A stretch of DNA of 64,000 nt, taken from assembly GCA_011037195.1 (NCBI GenBank), contig JAAEAF010014504.1:1-64000 (forward strand). Direction: 5' to 3'. The first letter of the stretch is position 1. Every line of letters begins with the position of its first letter. Made by a program: the position numbers and the translations under genes. Positions 11,095 to 21,130 of this stretch are shown piece after piece. A model generated the notes under the pieces. That model did no database searches, was not told where the DNA came from, and worked only from the letters and a program-made list of their open reading frames with translations. The DNA is from Triatoma infestans. Lineage: Eukaryota > Arthropoda > Insecta > Hemiptera > Reduviidae.

Positions 11095-11272
11095 TTCTCA
11101 ATGGGCATTGTATAGACTTAATAGGCAATGCATAGTATGGGTCGGACAACTGATAGCTATGTAGCTTTTTTTCAGGAGGAAGAGGAAACAGCTTTGCACA
11201 TACTGTATCTGTTGCAAGCAGTTATTTGGGGAGTAGCGACTTCACGGTGTTACCACAGCTCAGTACTATATA
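11095..11272 (+). repeat. RptC / RptB, interrupted by mariner copy 1
   Basis: Second copy of the 10502-10676 unit. It ends at cagtactatata, where mariner copy 1 has inserted at a TA. The continuation is at 12194. Confidence 0.6.
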
Positions 11273-11274
11273 TA

Positions 11275-12193
11275 CGAGGCATGTCAAGTAAGTAAGTGTA
11301 CTGAGGCTCTTACGGCTGGAGGGATTTTGTTTTCGACACACTGTCGTGTAGCCTGATTCCTCCCCTCCGCAACGAGACCGATTCGAGGTCAGTACGTTGA
11401 GAACTGTCGACGCGACAATACGTTTCGTGAAAAATGTCAATCCAATCTCTCGCCAAGTGTGAAATATTCAAGGTCGGGCAAGAGTTTTTGAGACGCTACA
11501 AACTCCATGGAGATGAATTTCTCCGCTCCATCATTACTGGAGATGAAACTTGGGTTGCACACTACACACATGCAACCAAAAGGCAGTCTCAACAGTGGCG
11601 TCAGACCTCTTCACCCTCCGCCAAAAAGTTCAAAACCACAATTTCAGCCAAGAAAATCATGGCATCCGTGTTTTGGGACTGTCAAGGCATAATTTTAATT
11701 GAATATATGCCTCAAGGGGAGACCATCAACTCTGCAAGATACTGTGAGACCCTAAAAGAATTGCGGAGGGCGATTCAGAACAAAAGTAGAGGCATGCTGA
11801 CAAAGGGAGTCTGCCTGCTGCACGACAATGCCAGACCCCACACGGCCAACGCCACGAAGGAACTGCTTGCCTCGTTTAAATGGGATGTCCTGAACCATCC
11901 CGCGCATTCCCCTGACCTAGCACCTTCTGATTAGTATCTTTTTACCTCCCTGAAGCTGCACATGGGTGAAAAAAGGTTTTCAACCGACGAGGAGGTGAAG
12001 GGGAGGTAGAGAAGTGGACGAAGGGGTTGGCGGGAAACTACTTCGAGGAAGGCATCAAAAAATTAATACCCCGGTTCACCACCTGCATTGAGAGGAATGG
12101 TGACGTCGAAAAATAGCTTACATAGGTACTAATGTAACCAGGTAATTTTTTTTGTTCAAATAAAAATTTTTGTAACCTACTGGACATGCCTCG
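11275..12193 (+). mobile_element. mariner element, copy 1 (internally deleted)
   Basis: Bounded by TA target duplications (11273-11274 and 12194-12195), with terminal inverted repeats beginning cgaggcatgtc at the left and ending gacatgcctcg at the right. About 920 bp instead of the roughly 1.3 kb of copy 2, because of an internal deletion near 11466. The uninterrupted target is visible at 10311-10330 and 46831-46850. The 3' inverted repeat is shorter than that of copy 2. Confidence 0.9.
11434..12116 (+). pseudogene. mariner transposase, helix-turn-helix region deleted
   Basis: The DDD cut-and-paste transposase of the mariner family. The first 11 residues (MSIQSLAKCEI) are joined in frame to FKVGQEFLRRYKLHG, so about 130 residues of DNA-binding domain seen in copy 2 are gone. 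The catalytic motifs ITGDETW, HDNARPH and SPDLAPSD are present. A TAG directly after SPDLAPSD replaces the usual Y. Further on, a one-base change in frame near 12005 separates the conserved C-terminus (EKWTKGLAGNYFEE...GDVEK). The stop and the frameshift are both shared with copy 2. Not functional. Confidence 0.9.
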
Positions 12194-12320
12194 TACTTCA
12201 TCAGAATAGTACACAATACACTTAAACTACATACACTCTACTCTTTACAGACAAGGGCAAACACAGTATACAAACTAGGGTCTCCGTCCCTAGTTAATTG
12301 GCACAAGCCAAGGGAAAAGA
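12194..12320 (+). repeat. RptB, second part
   Basis: Continues RptB after the mariner: cacaatacacttaaactaca, cagacaagg, then gggtctccgtccctagttaa leading into SINE-1. The same succession is seen at 46860-46971. Confidence 0.6.
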
Positions 12321-12555
12321 AAGGGATTAGCTAAGTGGTGGCGCGCTAAAGTAGCAACACGGAGGTCCCCGGTTCGAATCCAGGATGTTGTTCTTAGATT
12401 TTCTTCTCCTAGGAGCCTCTACAGCTCACTGTTCGGTGATGGGCAGTGTTGACTGTAGCCAGAGAACACTGCTCGAAGGCCGGCAATACATTGAGAAGGC
12501 TCCTCAGGGGACACAATAGATCTTTCAGGTCGCAGTCCAATAATCCCCTATAACA
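12321..12555 (+). repeat. SINE-1 copy
   Basis: tRNA-like head with box A (ttagctaagtggtggcgcg) and box B (cggttcgaatcc), then the body cctaggagcctctacagctc. The body hairpin cactgttc-ggtgat-gggcagtg pairs throughout if G-U is allowed. The tail caatagatctttcaggtcg is the empty site for the HHR-1 dimer found in the 46972-47530 copy. Confidence 0.85.
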
Positions 12556-13230
12556 GAAAAATCTAAAAATGGAATATCAAGTTTAAAGCCTACGTAAATT
12601 TGTTAAGCTCATAAGACTCAGTTTTACAGCAGTAAGAGATATGTCTCTCTCTGTCTCTCTGAGTGCAGAATAAGTAAATATGACGATAGCAAACATCATA
12701 GAAACTTTGTGGAAACCATGTTTTGTAGTTCCCTGACTAAGAAAAAGATATTTTTCATATTTTCTCCCTCCCCCCTTCGTTCTCTGTGTGAATATCCAAA
12801 CTTGACATTCAGACTTTTTTACTCCTGGGATCCTAAAAAAAAGTTTCTGTCAAAATTGATTAACTGGCAAGCACTATTTCTTGAATTTTTCTCACAATCC
12901 TTTTTAAGTTTTTTTTTTTTTTAAATAATTGTTTACTGTCTACATTGCCACTGACAAACGTTTGTCACCACCACCAAATCACTAAGTACACGCTCCAACC
13001 ACATCATTAAACCGCTAGAGTGCATGTCTCTTCAATCTAAACTATAAGCTCCCTGTAATGCCCAGAAGTCTGGGAAACCCAAATTTTGTATAAGTTTTTG
13101 ACATTTTAGACAAATAAAAAAAATTACTGTAAATTATTTGTAGACGAACAATTTCGCTCCCACGCTCTCTGAAACTAGGTCTATAAGTCTACTAATATAA
13201 GGTTAATTAGTAAAACAAGTTTAAAAAGAA
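12556..13230. other. no recognised feature
   Basis: AT-rich DNA with a ctctctctgtctctctg tract near 12643 and poly-T near 12910. No coding or repeat signal I can defend. Confidence 0.5.
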
Positions 13231-13235
13231 AAATC

Positions 13236-13625
13236 TGGTGTGAAACACTCACACTACTTACTTTCTCTCACTCTAATTAATAAAGTTTAATAAAGTAATT
13301 TTCTTTAAAAAATTGCCACGTTACAATGTTTAATTGTGCTAACCGTAAAAATGTTGGTGAGGATTTTACTCGCATACCTGGAGCGGCCTTATGTGGTGCG
13401 CTCTATATCAAAAACAACAAAGCTTGTGAAAATTTTAAATTTAAACCAACTGACAGATAACCAATACCCACCCCCTTATGATAAATTTTTTTCAGAAAAT
13501 TATTTCAAATAAAGTGATACGTTTTTCTATCTATGCAGCAAGCATTCCAATAAACTTAAAATCGATTCTGTAAAATCGCACTTCTAGTTAACCAATTTTC
13601 TTCAAATTTGCAATTTTATCAATGG
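13236..13625 (+). repeat. HM repeat, first part (interrupted by mariner copy 2)
   Basis: Begins with the HM 5' hairpin (tctggtgtgaaacactcaca) and contains module words (tttcaaataaagtgata, cgcacttctagttaacc). It is broken at 13626 by mariner copy 2 and resumes at 14947. Confidence 0.75.
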
Positions 13626-13627
13626 TA

Positions 13628-14944
13628 TGAGGCATGTCCAGTAAGTAAGTGAACTGGACATGATTTTTTTATTTGAACAAAAAAATTACCTGGTTACATT
13701 AGTACATATGTAAGCTATTTTTCGACATAGTCACCATTCCTCTCAATGCAGGTGGTGAACCGGGGTATTAATTTTTTGATGCCTTCCTCGAAGTAGTTTC
13801 CCGCCAACCCCTTCGTCCACTTCTCTACCTCCCCTTCACCTCCTCGTCGGTTGAAAACCTTTTTTCACCCATGTGCAGCTTCAGGGAGGTAAAAAGATAC
13901 TAATCAGAAGGTGCTAGGTCAGGGGAATGCGCGGGATGGTTCAGGACATCCCATTTAAACGAGGCAAGCAGTTCCTTCGTGGCGTTGGCCGTGTGGGGTC
14001 TGGCATTGTCGTGCAGCAGGCAGACTCCCTTTGTCAGCATGCCTCTACTTTTGTTCTGAATCGCCCTCCGCAATTCTTTTAGGGTCTCACAGTATCTTGC
14101 AGAGTTGATGGTCTCCCCTTGAGGCATATATTCAATTAAAATTATGCTTTGACAGTCCCAAAACACGGATGCCTTGATTTTCTTGGCTGAAATTGTGTTT
14201 TGAAATTTTTGGCGGAGGGTGAAGAGGTGTGACGCCACTGTTGAGACTGCCTTTTGGTTTCAGGTGTGTATTGTGCAATCCAAGTTTCATCTCCAGTAAT
14301 GATGGATCGGAGAAAATCATCTCCATGGAGTTTGTAGCGTCTCAAAAACTCTTGCCCGGTCTCCACTCGATTCAACTTGTGTTGGTCTGTCAGCTGTTTT
14401 GGGACCCACCTCGCGGACAGTTTCCGATATCCGGGGGTTTCTGTGATGGTTTCGTGTAGCAGAGATCTGGAGATTTGCGGAAACATCGCAGAAAGTTCAT
14501 CCACAGTCAATCTGCGATCGTCACGGAGCGCATTTTCGATTTTTTCCACAATTTCGTCAGTCACAATTGAAGGTCTTCCGCTCCTCTGATCATCATGCAC
14601 AGACGTACGACCGTTTTTAAACTCGCGACACCACTTGAACACACTCGTACGATTCATAGCTTTATCACCATATGCAGTTTTTACCTCATTATAAATGTCA
14701 ACCGGAGTTTTTCCCTTCCAAACGAGATAACGGATGACGCCGCGTATTTCACACTTGGCGGGAGATTGGATTGACATTTTTCACGAAACGTATTGTCGCG
14801 TCGACAGTTCTCAACGTACTGACCTCGAACCGGTCTCGTTGCGGAGGGGAGGAATCAGGCTACACGACAGTGTAGCCAACATGTCGAAAACAAAATCCCT
14901 CCGGCCGTGAGAGCCTCAGTACACTTACTTACTGGACATGCCTG
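13628..14944 (-). mobile_element. mariner element, copy 2 (near full length)
   Basis: About 1317 bp between TA duplications, with inverted repeats of about 26 bp built on ggcatgtccagtaagtaagt. It lies inside an HM repeat, in opposite orientation to copy 1 and 1.4 kb away from it. Length and layout are those of a complete mariner. Confidence 0.92.
13715..14777 (-). pseudogene. mariner transposase (frameshifted)
   Basis: Starts MSIQSPAKCEIRGVIRYL. The N-terminal part holds the two helix-turn-helix regions typical of mariner transposases (KAMNRTSVFKWCREFKNG; RLTVDELSAMF). The first catalytic Asp is in ITGDETW. A small indel near 14170-14200 shifts the frame (SAKNFKTQFQPRK against AKKFKTTISAKK in copy 1). 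The other frame continues through HDNARPH and SPDLAPSD to a TAG. The C-terminal frame is again displaced near 13830. Defects after SPDLAPSD are identical to copy 1. An inactive relative of arthropod mariners. Confidence 0.9.
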
Positions 14945-14946
14945 TA

Positions 14947-15340
14947 CTTTAGTGTAAAGCATAACGATACTCCCAGAATCCTCAAAAAAAATCAATTTCC
15001 CCGAGTAAATGGTTTCAAATAAAAGTAATAAACATTTATGTGTGTAGATAATAGGTATAGGAAGTTTAAAGAAAATCACGAAAAACTAGAAAAACCATTC
15101 AATAAAGTCACATTCCGGTTGATGGATTTTATTAGAAATCTTCGTGGCTGACGCGGTGTAATACCTAAACGGAATACGAAGTGTTTGACGTATTCTGTTG
15201 AAATACAGACATGCACACAGACAGACCATTTACTAGAAACATTTATATCGTGTTCAGGGCCTGCAAAACATGCATTTCCCGGTGAAAACTCAATTTCGAG
15301 TTTCTAACGTGATCGCAATAATATGTAAGTAAAAATGCAT
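14947..15340 (+). repeat. HM repeat, second part
   Basis: Continuation of the HM copy: ggtttcaaataaaagtaata, cattccggttgatgg, tacctaaacggaatacga, the cacacagacagaccatttac stretch and the ccggtgaaaactcaatttcg end. The final hairpin is decayed. Confidence 0.7.
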
Positions 15341-15409
15341 GTCTCTTTATACGACCAACCAATCTTTACTGTTAATCACTTATCAAATAACTATTCCATT
15401 TATATTTGG

Positions 15410-15415
15410 TTTATT
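15410..15415 (-). terminator. poly-A signal of the SF3B6-like gene
   Basis: AATAAA on the minus strand, about 80 bases past the stop codon. Reasonable for the cleavage/polyadenylation signal of the gene, although AT-rich DNA yields such hexamers often. Confidence 0.45.
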
Positions 15416-15495
15416 CAGTTATAGGATAATAATTATACATTTCTATAATCAGTATTAAAGTCTCTAAATTAGCAGGCCTATATTTTTTTTCAAAT

Positions 15496-15867
15496 TTAGA
15501 AAATATTATATTTTGTTTTTAATTCTTCAATTTCTGCTATCCTTTTTTCTAATGATTTTGCATTTTTACTAACTTTATTTGTTTGATAATATGTAAGTAC
15601 AAGATATTTATTGCATACATTAAAACCAGATAAATGTTCAACGGCGTTCATTGCATCAAATATATCTTCATAAACTACAAAACCTGTACCTTTGGTATGC
15701 ACTTGATCGCCAATTCTAATCTGCCTTATCGCGCCATATTTACCAAATATATCGTACATTTCTTCGGCGGTTATCTTAAATGGAAGATTTTTTACATATA
15801 ATATTCTATTTACTTCTGGTGGGATTTTTATCAAAAGTTTTTTTTGATTTAAAAGGTTCAATGCCAT
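15496..15867 (-). CDS. SF3B6: SF3B6/p14-like splicing factor 3b subunit
   Basis: A complete 123-residue protein with one RNA-recognition motif. In known SF3B6 this subunit sits in the SF3b complex of the U2 snRNP and contacts the branch-point adenosine in the nucleus. Seen here: [15 protein letters not shown] (RNP2, residues about 22-27, with the Tyr expected to face the branch site), [33 protein letters not shown] (RNP1, about 60-67) and [13 protein letters not shown], all hallmark SF3B6 blocks. The Met at 15867 is preferred: context AAAATGG is good and 24 upstream in-frame codons look like UTR. There is no intron. The loop DQVHTKG and the short C-terminus ending KYNIF differ from the usual NTPETRG and longer tail. 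The open frame argues for constraint. It could be the parental gene or a functional retrocopy. Confidence 0.88.
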   Translation of the reverse strand: MALNLLNQKKLLIKIPPEVNRILYVKNLPFKITAEEMYDIFGKYGAIRQIRIGDQVHTKGTGFVVYEDIFDAMNAVEHLSGFNVCNKYLVLTYYQTNKVSKNAKSLEKRIAEIEELKTKYNIF

Positions 15868-15939
15868 TTTAAACTTGTAATTACTTTTGTTTAAATAATT
15901 AATTATATAAATAAATAATAATGAATAATAATTCAACAA

Positions 15940-16509
15940 TTTTACAAAAAAAAAAATGTCAACTTATTTGAAATTCAATTCAAAACATATGTTTTTATAG
16001 CAGAAAATTAAAAAGAAAATCAAGAACAGATGAATTTTTTTTTTTTTTCTTATTTTGTTAAAACTATTCGGTTTTTTAAAGATAATAAATAAAAAAAAAG
16101 TTAAGACATACAATTATATTTTTCTAAACTCGTAATTTTAACTGTAAGTGTAATTGTTCTTCATGTGGGACAGGCCTGACAATCACACAAAATAAGAACG
16201 AAGAACAATTTGTTAAAATATCATCCAGAAATTGCATTGAAAAAATTTTGGTATATTAGATATTAGCATTTCGTTTTTTTTTTTTTTGGCGAAATTTTTT
16301 TAAGCTGAACTTAAAAATAGAATTCACTGAACGGGGGGGGCGCCCCTTTTCTGGATTTTGCAATTTTTTTTGAAAAACGGCCACAACGCCCGTTTTTTTT
16401 TTTGTTTTTTTTTTTTGTTTTTTTTTTTTTTTAATTTAAGGCTAATGCATCTCCAATACAATTAGATATAAGACAATTAAATGAAAATTGATTGATATTT
16501 TTTTTTTAG
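15940..16509. other. upstream region of SF3B6-like gene; no further gene
   Basis: AT-rich. No convincing TATA/initiator pair can be singled out. Contains a G8 run near 16335 and poly-T tracts at about 16390-16430. Confidence 0.45.
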
Positions 16510-16725
16510 TTTAAGGCGCTTCAACATCTATGGTCATTAGCACCCTTCTCAGTGCCCTGTCGCCCTCCGGACAGTGTTCTCCTGCTACAGACAACACTGT
16601 CCATCACCGAACAGTGAGCTGTAGAGGCTCCTAGGAAGAAAATATCTAAGGGTAGCACTGTACTCGAACTCGGGACCTCCGCGTGGGAGTCCAACGCGCT
16701 AACCACTTAGCTAATCCCTTCCCTG
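16510..16725 (-). repeat. SINE-1 copy
   Basis: Complete minus-strand copy: head ttagctaagtggttagcgcg, box B with tcgagtacagtg-type divergence, body cctaggagcctctacagctc and tail gatgttgaagcgccttaaac. The body hairpin has one mismatch. Confidence 0.85.
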
Positions 16726-16759
16726 TTTGTTTTTTTAAATTTATTTATTTGATTTACAC

Positions 16760-16890
16760 AATGTGTTATATAGTTTTGTCATCTATATAATGTTAATATT
16801 GCTAGGATTCTAAGTTTGAAGAAAAACGGTTTAAAACAGAAGTGTGATTTTACTGAATAGGTTTTTTTTTAAATAATTTTATTGATAAAA
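16760..16890 (-). repeat. HM-related module fragment
   Basis: Minus-strand module words: gtcatctatataatgttaat, aagtttgaagaaaaacggtt and agtgtgattttactgaatag. One module only. Confidence 0.55.
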
Positions 16891-17340
16891 TAAATATAAC
16901 ACAATAAGCGAAAATAAAGACATGTGTACTTGTGAGGGACATTATTATTGAATAAGACTTATTGTTTACAATAATTACTGATAGTTTACTTAGGCAGTTT
17001 GATGTTGGAAAAGTAAGTCCCGCGGCCACAGGCGTTTCAGTCGGCGGGTAGGACTACCTGGAATGTGGGCAGAGGTCAATTGTAGGACGAGAGGGTTAGG
17101 ATGAAGCGGGAGAGATTCATTGAATTTTCTGTGATGAAAGGGATTTTAGGTCGTTGTATAAGGTCAGGTTGGATATACGTAATATGGAGCTTGAGTAATT
17201 TTGCGGAGGATTTTGGACTAGAGGGACTGGATTCTTTTTGAATTAGTTGGCTAAGTTGAGCTCCAGACTTGAATCCCCGTAAGTCCAAGTTGGTCTTAAA
17301 ATTGTTTTTCCCCCCTCCGAAGTTTTTACAGCTATAAAAT
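16891..17340. other. unassigned, moderately GC-rich
   Basis: Includes a patch near 17010-17290 that is open on the minus strand without recognised similarity. It adjoins a LINE RT relic and may be decayed LINE sequence. Confidence 0.35.
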
Positions 17341-17610
17341 AACTCCCTCTAAAAAAGTCACCAGGTTATGATCTTATCCAACCTGTAATCTTATTAAATC
17401 TTCCTTAAAAAAACACAAATATTCCTTACTTATCTCCATAACTCTATACTCCGCACTACCTATTTCCCATTACTGTGGAATTTTTCTACAATAATCATGA
17501 TTCCCGAATCCAAAGAAAAACCTCAACACTTACTTTCCTCCTATAAGCCAATAAATTTTCTTCCATTTTTCTCCAAAATATTCGAACTACTTTTCCTCAA
17601 ACAAAATAAG
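17341..17610 (+). pseudogene. Jockey-like reverse transcriptase relic
   Basis: In shifting frames the plus strand translates to pieces of a non-LTR RT: KSPGYDLI (frame 1), then FPLLWNFSTIIMIPES, then SSYKPINFLPFFSKIFELLFLKQ. This is the canonical ...KxPG(Y/P)D... / Wk.a.iipIpKpgk / SYRPIsLLp..sKifEkll series. Only the start of the RT domain is left, and the YADD part is missing. Confidence 0.75.
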
Positions 17611-18292
17611 TTTTGACTTTTTTGGATTTTTCTCTGAAATGACTCTAACAATTTCCTTTAAATTTGGAATACTAATTACCCATTTAACATTTGACTAAAA
17701 AAAAGTGATTTTTAGGAGGTACTGAGGAATCTGAGATTCAAAGGTATCCTGGCCTGCATAATGTAACCAGTTTCTACCTTCCATTGTGGTAGGTTGACCT
17801 TAGTGTATAAACATATATTTACCCAAAACAGTAGATTTATATTTGTTTTCAGATTTAATTTTCTCTTTTCTGAAGAGTGTATGTGTGTGTGTGTGTTTGT
17901 GAGTGTGAGTGTTGTGTACGTGTATGTGTGAATGTGATAATATGTTAGAGGTGGTATTGCCTGAAGTAAAGTGGGTAGGGGAGGCAGACTTGGACCGGAG
18001 GAGGTCAAGGGTCACCTTCGAAAGTAACGGTGTTTCTAATTTTGCGCTCTCATTTCACTCCTTTCGCACATATATTTTATAACATATATATCAATACATT
18101 TTTCATATCTCACCATCTTTTTTTATTTATTTATTATCTAGTTTTATTTAACTGCACCTTGTAATGTAATATAATAAATTTTTCTCGCCATTTATATGAA
18201 TATATCAGATTAGGAAATACATCATTAAATTCAGTGATTTATTCAGTGGGTACTCTCTGCTTCATTTTTTTTATTTTTCTATTTTCTTCTAC
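17611..18292. other. no gene; (TG)n-rich tract
   Basis: A degenerate TG/GTGA microsatellite spans about 17878-17940. ORFs in this interval are low-complexity artefacts of it. Confidence 0.5.
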
Positions 18293-18490
18293 TACTGGTA
18301 AGAGAAAATATCGTGATCGAGTCAAATTTTCGATATCGACTATTCAACGAAAATATACAATTTCGAGGTCTCCCCCCCTGATTTAGAAAAAGTGTTTTTT
18401 TGAAATTGATGTATGGTTAAGATACTTCAAACACGAAAGTTCAAACATGATATATTTCGTTTAAGTTTTATCACAGGGGGGCCTTACAAA
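18293..18490 (-). repeat. HM repeat, 3' end
   Basis: Minus-strand HM terminus: tactggtaagagaaaatatc then gtgatcgagtcaaattttcg, and the ggtctcccccc block. The internal modules are missing. Confidence 0.65.
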
Positions 18491-18569
18491 ACAAGGAAGT
18501 ATATACAAACTCTACTTTACTATTTCATGTTTTTTTTTTTTTTTTTTATACGAATATAAAATTTAGAAG

Positions 18570-18645
18570 CTATACGCGGGGAATCGAACTGGGGACCTTC
18601 CAGTTACAAGTCCAAGCTCATAACCATTACACCAAAACGTGCTCC
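18570..18645 (-). repeat. SINE-2, tRNA-like repeat
   Basis: Better of the two copies. Box A-like ggtgtaatggttatgagct, box B cagttcgattcccc, and an anticodon-arm region acttgtaact. Same flank (cgaatataaaatttag) as 1130-1195. Stems pair poorly and the flank is shared, so it is a repeat rather than a tRNA gene. Confidence 0.6.
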
Positions 18646-18649
18646 TGTG

Positions 18650-19640
18650 CATATAGTCTTTTTCTTGGTAAAATTTATTTTTTAGGGGGTTTTGAGGTTT
18701 AAGTTCAGGCTCTGCTCATCAACTTTTATGATCCTGAATAAATACATATTAAAAGGTTATTTGTAAAAATAAAAAATAAAACATAAACTATAAAAATACC
18801 ACTGAATAAATTTTGTTCAATTCAGTTCCTCACTTAAGTCAATAAGTTTCTCTTTAAAAAAATTATAATAATTAATATTATCAATATAAAACTTATAATA
18901 ATTAATTAAACAAAAAAAGATTCATTTAATTAAACAATAATAAACTTTATTTTAAAAAATTTTATTTATTAAACTTTGAAATTTCATGGATTTTTAACTA
19001 TGAAATTTATAATTGTACCGTTCTTAATATCTATTGTTATATTTTAATGTTGTTTTTTTTTTTATATATTTTTATTTTAAAGGTTATTGCTATAAAGCTT
19101 TTTTTTTTCTTTTTTTTTTATTATTATTGTTAAATGTTACATTAATGGAGGAAATTAAATTGTGACATTGAAAAGTATGAGGAGTAAAATATTCATTGTT
19201 ACTTTTATGAATATTTATTCAATGAAGCGATTTATTTCTTAAAAAAATAAACTTTCATTAAAGAATTTAAAAATGAATTACTAAATAATCAATTAAGGGG
19301 AGGGATGATAAGAAATAACTGGCGGGAAAGACAGTTTCCCCAACATAATCTTTCAAATTTCTTTAAATTATTTTATTTATTGTTTTTTTTTTTCAATGTC
19401 AAAGTTTTCCTAATCGAATTATTATTGGTTGAGCATTTCTTGAATCGAAACGTATACAATACTTATCATCTATTTAGCGTTAATAAGAATTAAATGTGTT
19501 GCCAAATTGCTATTTTAAAGAAAGTAAACAATCCTAAAAACTCTCGATAACGACTTTAGCGGTGTCCTATAAAATTGATATACGAACTACACATCTGAAA
19601 ACCTACTTTGATTAAATGTAGCAACTAAGTTCTGTGATAT
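18650..19640. other. no recognised feature (very AT-rich)
   Basis: Long A/T tracts and nothing coding. Confidence 0.5.
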
Positions 19641-19644
19641 TTCT

Positions 19645-19900
19645 AGATACTTTCTCTTTCTCCTAAGTAAGAAGGGAATTATTGCGATATAATCAAATTT
19701 TTGAAATTGTGTTTTCACTGGGAAATACTAAGTTGAAAATGTAAACAACAAAAACGGTTAACTAAGTGCGATTTTACAGAATAATATTTTAAATATCATT
19801 TCTACTATTTACCTGCGTACGTACTTGCCGTCCCCCGGCCTCCCCCGACTATCTCTATATTTGTGTATATTTAAGGCAGCGAGTCAAATTTGAAATTCAC
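19645..19900 (-). repeat. HM repeat fragments
   Basis: A minus-strand HM 3' end (actttctctttctcctaagt then ataatcaaatttttgaaatt) fused to a module start and to the ccccgactatctctatattt word that recurs at 52700. Confidence 0.5.
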
Positions 19901-20039
19901 AATAAATTCACAACAACTATAATATAGTTGTCAATGAAAAGCCTGTTGTAGAATTAAACAGGCAGCTTTTTTGGTTTTTACCATTCATCGTGAGATGCTT
20001 TTTGAAGGTTCTAGATTAACTTCTGATAGAATTTTGAAG

Positions 20040-21066
20040 ACTTATGTTTACGAGCATTCTTAAAATGTCGAAGTCCTAGGGAAGATTGGATCCGTCTGGT
20101 GTGATACCTGATAATTACCTCTGATGTTACATGGACGGTTACCCAGAATGGATGGTAGATCTGGAACTGCGGTTTATTTTGAAACTAGAAATCACGTGAC
20201 AGTATCTCTTTGTGAATGGACCATAGTTTTCCAGACTGAGGTTTATACTATTCTTTGTTTTATCTTGGATGAGAGAGAGGGTACATAACACTAACTTAAA
20301 AAGTGTTTGTATCTGCTCGGACAGCCAAGCTACCGCTGAAGGCGCTGAGTTCATATGTCTTCACTTCCAGGTTTGGTGTTAAAATGCTCTAAAAAAAATT
20401 GAAAGAGCTTTCTTCTTTGAAGCATGAGCTTTTAGTCTGGGTACCAGGTCTTATGGAATTTTTTGGTAATGAGGAAGTGGATAGGTTTGCCAAATTAGGC
20501 GCCTCTCTCCCTTTCATTGGTCCCAGAGCTTGCTGTTATCTTGTCTGGCACATGTCTGTCAGGCTTCCAGTCATGGACAGCTTCACAACATTCATCCTTA
20601 TGGATGAGCACAGTTGGTTGCCGGCACTCCAAGATGCTCATCGAGAGTCCGGACAGAGCTATTAGTAAGCTGTTGCTCTGTCTTTCATGGAACTCTCTTG
20701 GATCCCTTACTGGACATTGAGGATTAAGGAGACATAACTACATAATGGGGCACCTGCCGGATCCATTTTATAGAGTCTGCGAGACAGAGGAGGAAACACC
20801 CATCCATCTTATGACAGATTGCTTGGGTTGTGAGGAAATTAGGTTCAGGATCGTTTGGTCGGAACAGATGTCTGTGGAAGAGCTTAGGCTATTTTCCTTT
20901 AAGGTAATTGTCCGATTTGTTCGGACTGCGGTGAATCTTAGATAGATTAGACCCGGGTCTAGGGTTAATTGTTCTAGACCCGGTTTGTTATTGTTTTTCT
21001 TGGGGGAGCTATATCACGGCCCAGTAGGGTTTGGTCCTTCCACACAGACAATTAATAATAATAATA
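20040..21066 (+). pseudogene. LINE-A copy 1: RNase H, zinc knuckle and 3' UTR
   Basis: Frames patched by eye give TDG...GRSGTAVYFE and VFQTE (RNase H active-site Asp and Glu regions), ALSSYVFTS, LVWVPG...GNEEVDRFAK.GASLPFIGP (RNase H C-terminal block), then a knuckle with RVCETEEETPIHLMTDC. It lacks the first Cys (Y in its place). The 3' UTR ends in an imperfect (AAT)n near 21051-21066. Stops and shifts throughout. RNase H plus a short simple tail suits an I-type LINE, but the clade is not proven. Confidence 0.85.
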
Positions 21067-21085
21067 ATATATAAGTTAGTACTAT

Positions 21086-21130
21086 CAGTACTAAGAGAAA
21101 GTCGTGTGAGTGTTTCACACCCAGTAATTT
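21086..21130 (-). repeat. HM 5' end
   Basis: Contains agagaaagtcgtgtgagtgt then ttcacac, the inverted HM 5' terminal hairpin, directly after the LINE-A tail. Confidence 0.6.

Noticed and set aside
11222..11440. 72-codon ORF on the minus strand over the mariner 5' end
   Set aside because: It lies over the mariner inverted repeat and RptB in antisense, so it is a shadow.
15868..15939. 24-codon N-terminal extension of the SF3B6-like frame
   Set aside because: The extension is Tyr/Asn/Leu-rich, absent from known SF3B6 proteins and looks like AT-rich UTR. The internal Met has the better context.
16985..17335. Candidate LINE ORF upstream of the Jockey-like RT relic
   Set aside because: Translations in all frames lack recognisable endonuclease or gag motifs. 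Only its position suggests LINE origin.
18570..18645. Possible tRNA gene
   Set aside because: Box A and B are tRNA-like, but stems pair poorly and the same sequence with the same flank recurs at 1130-1195, as for a SINE.
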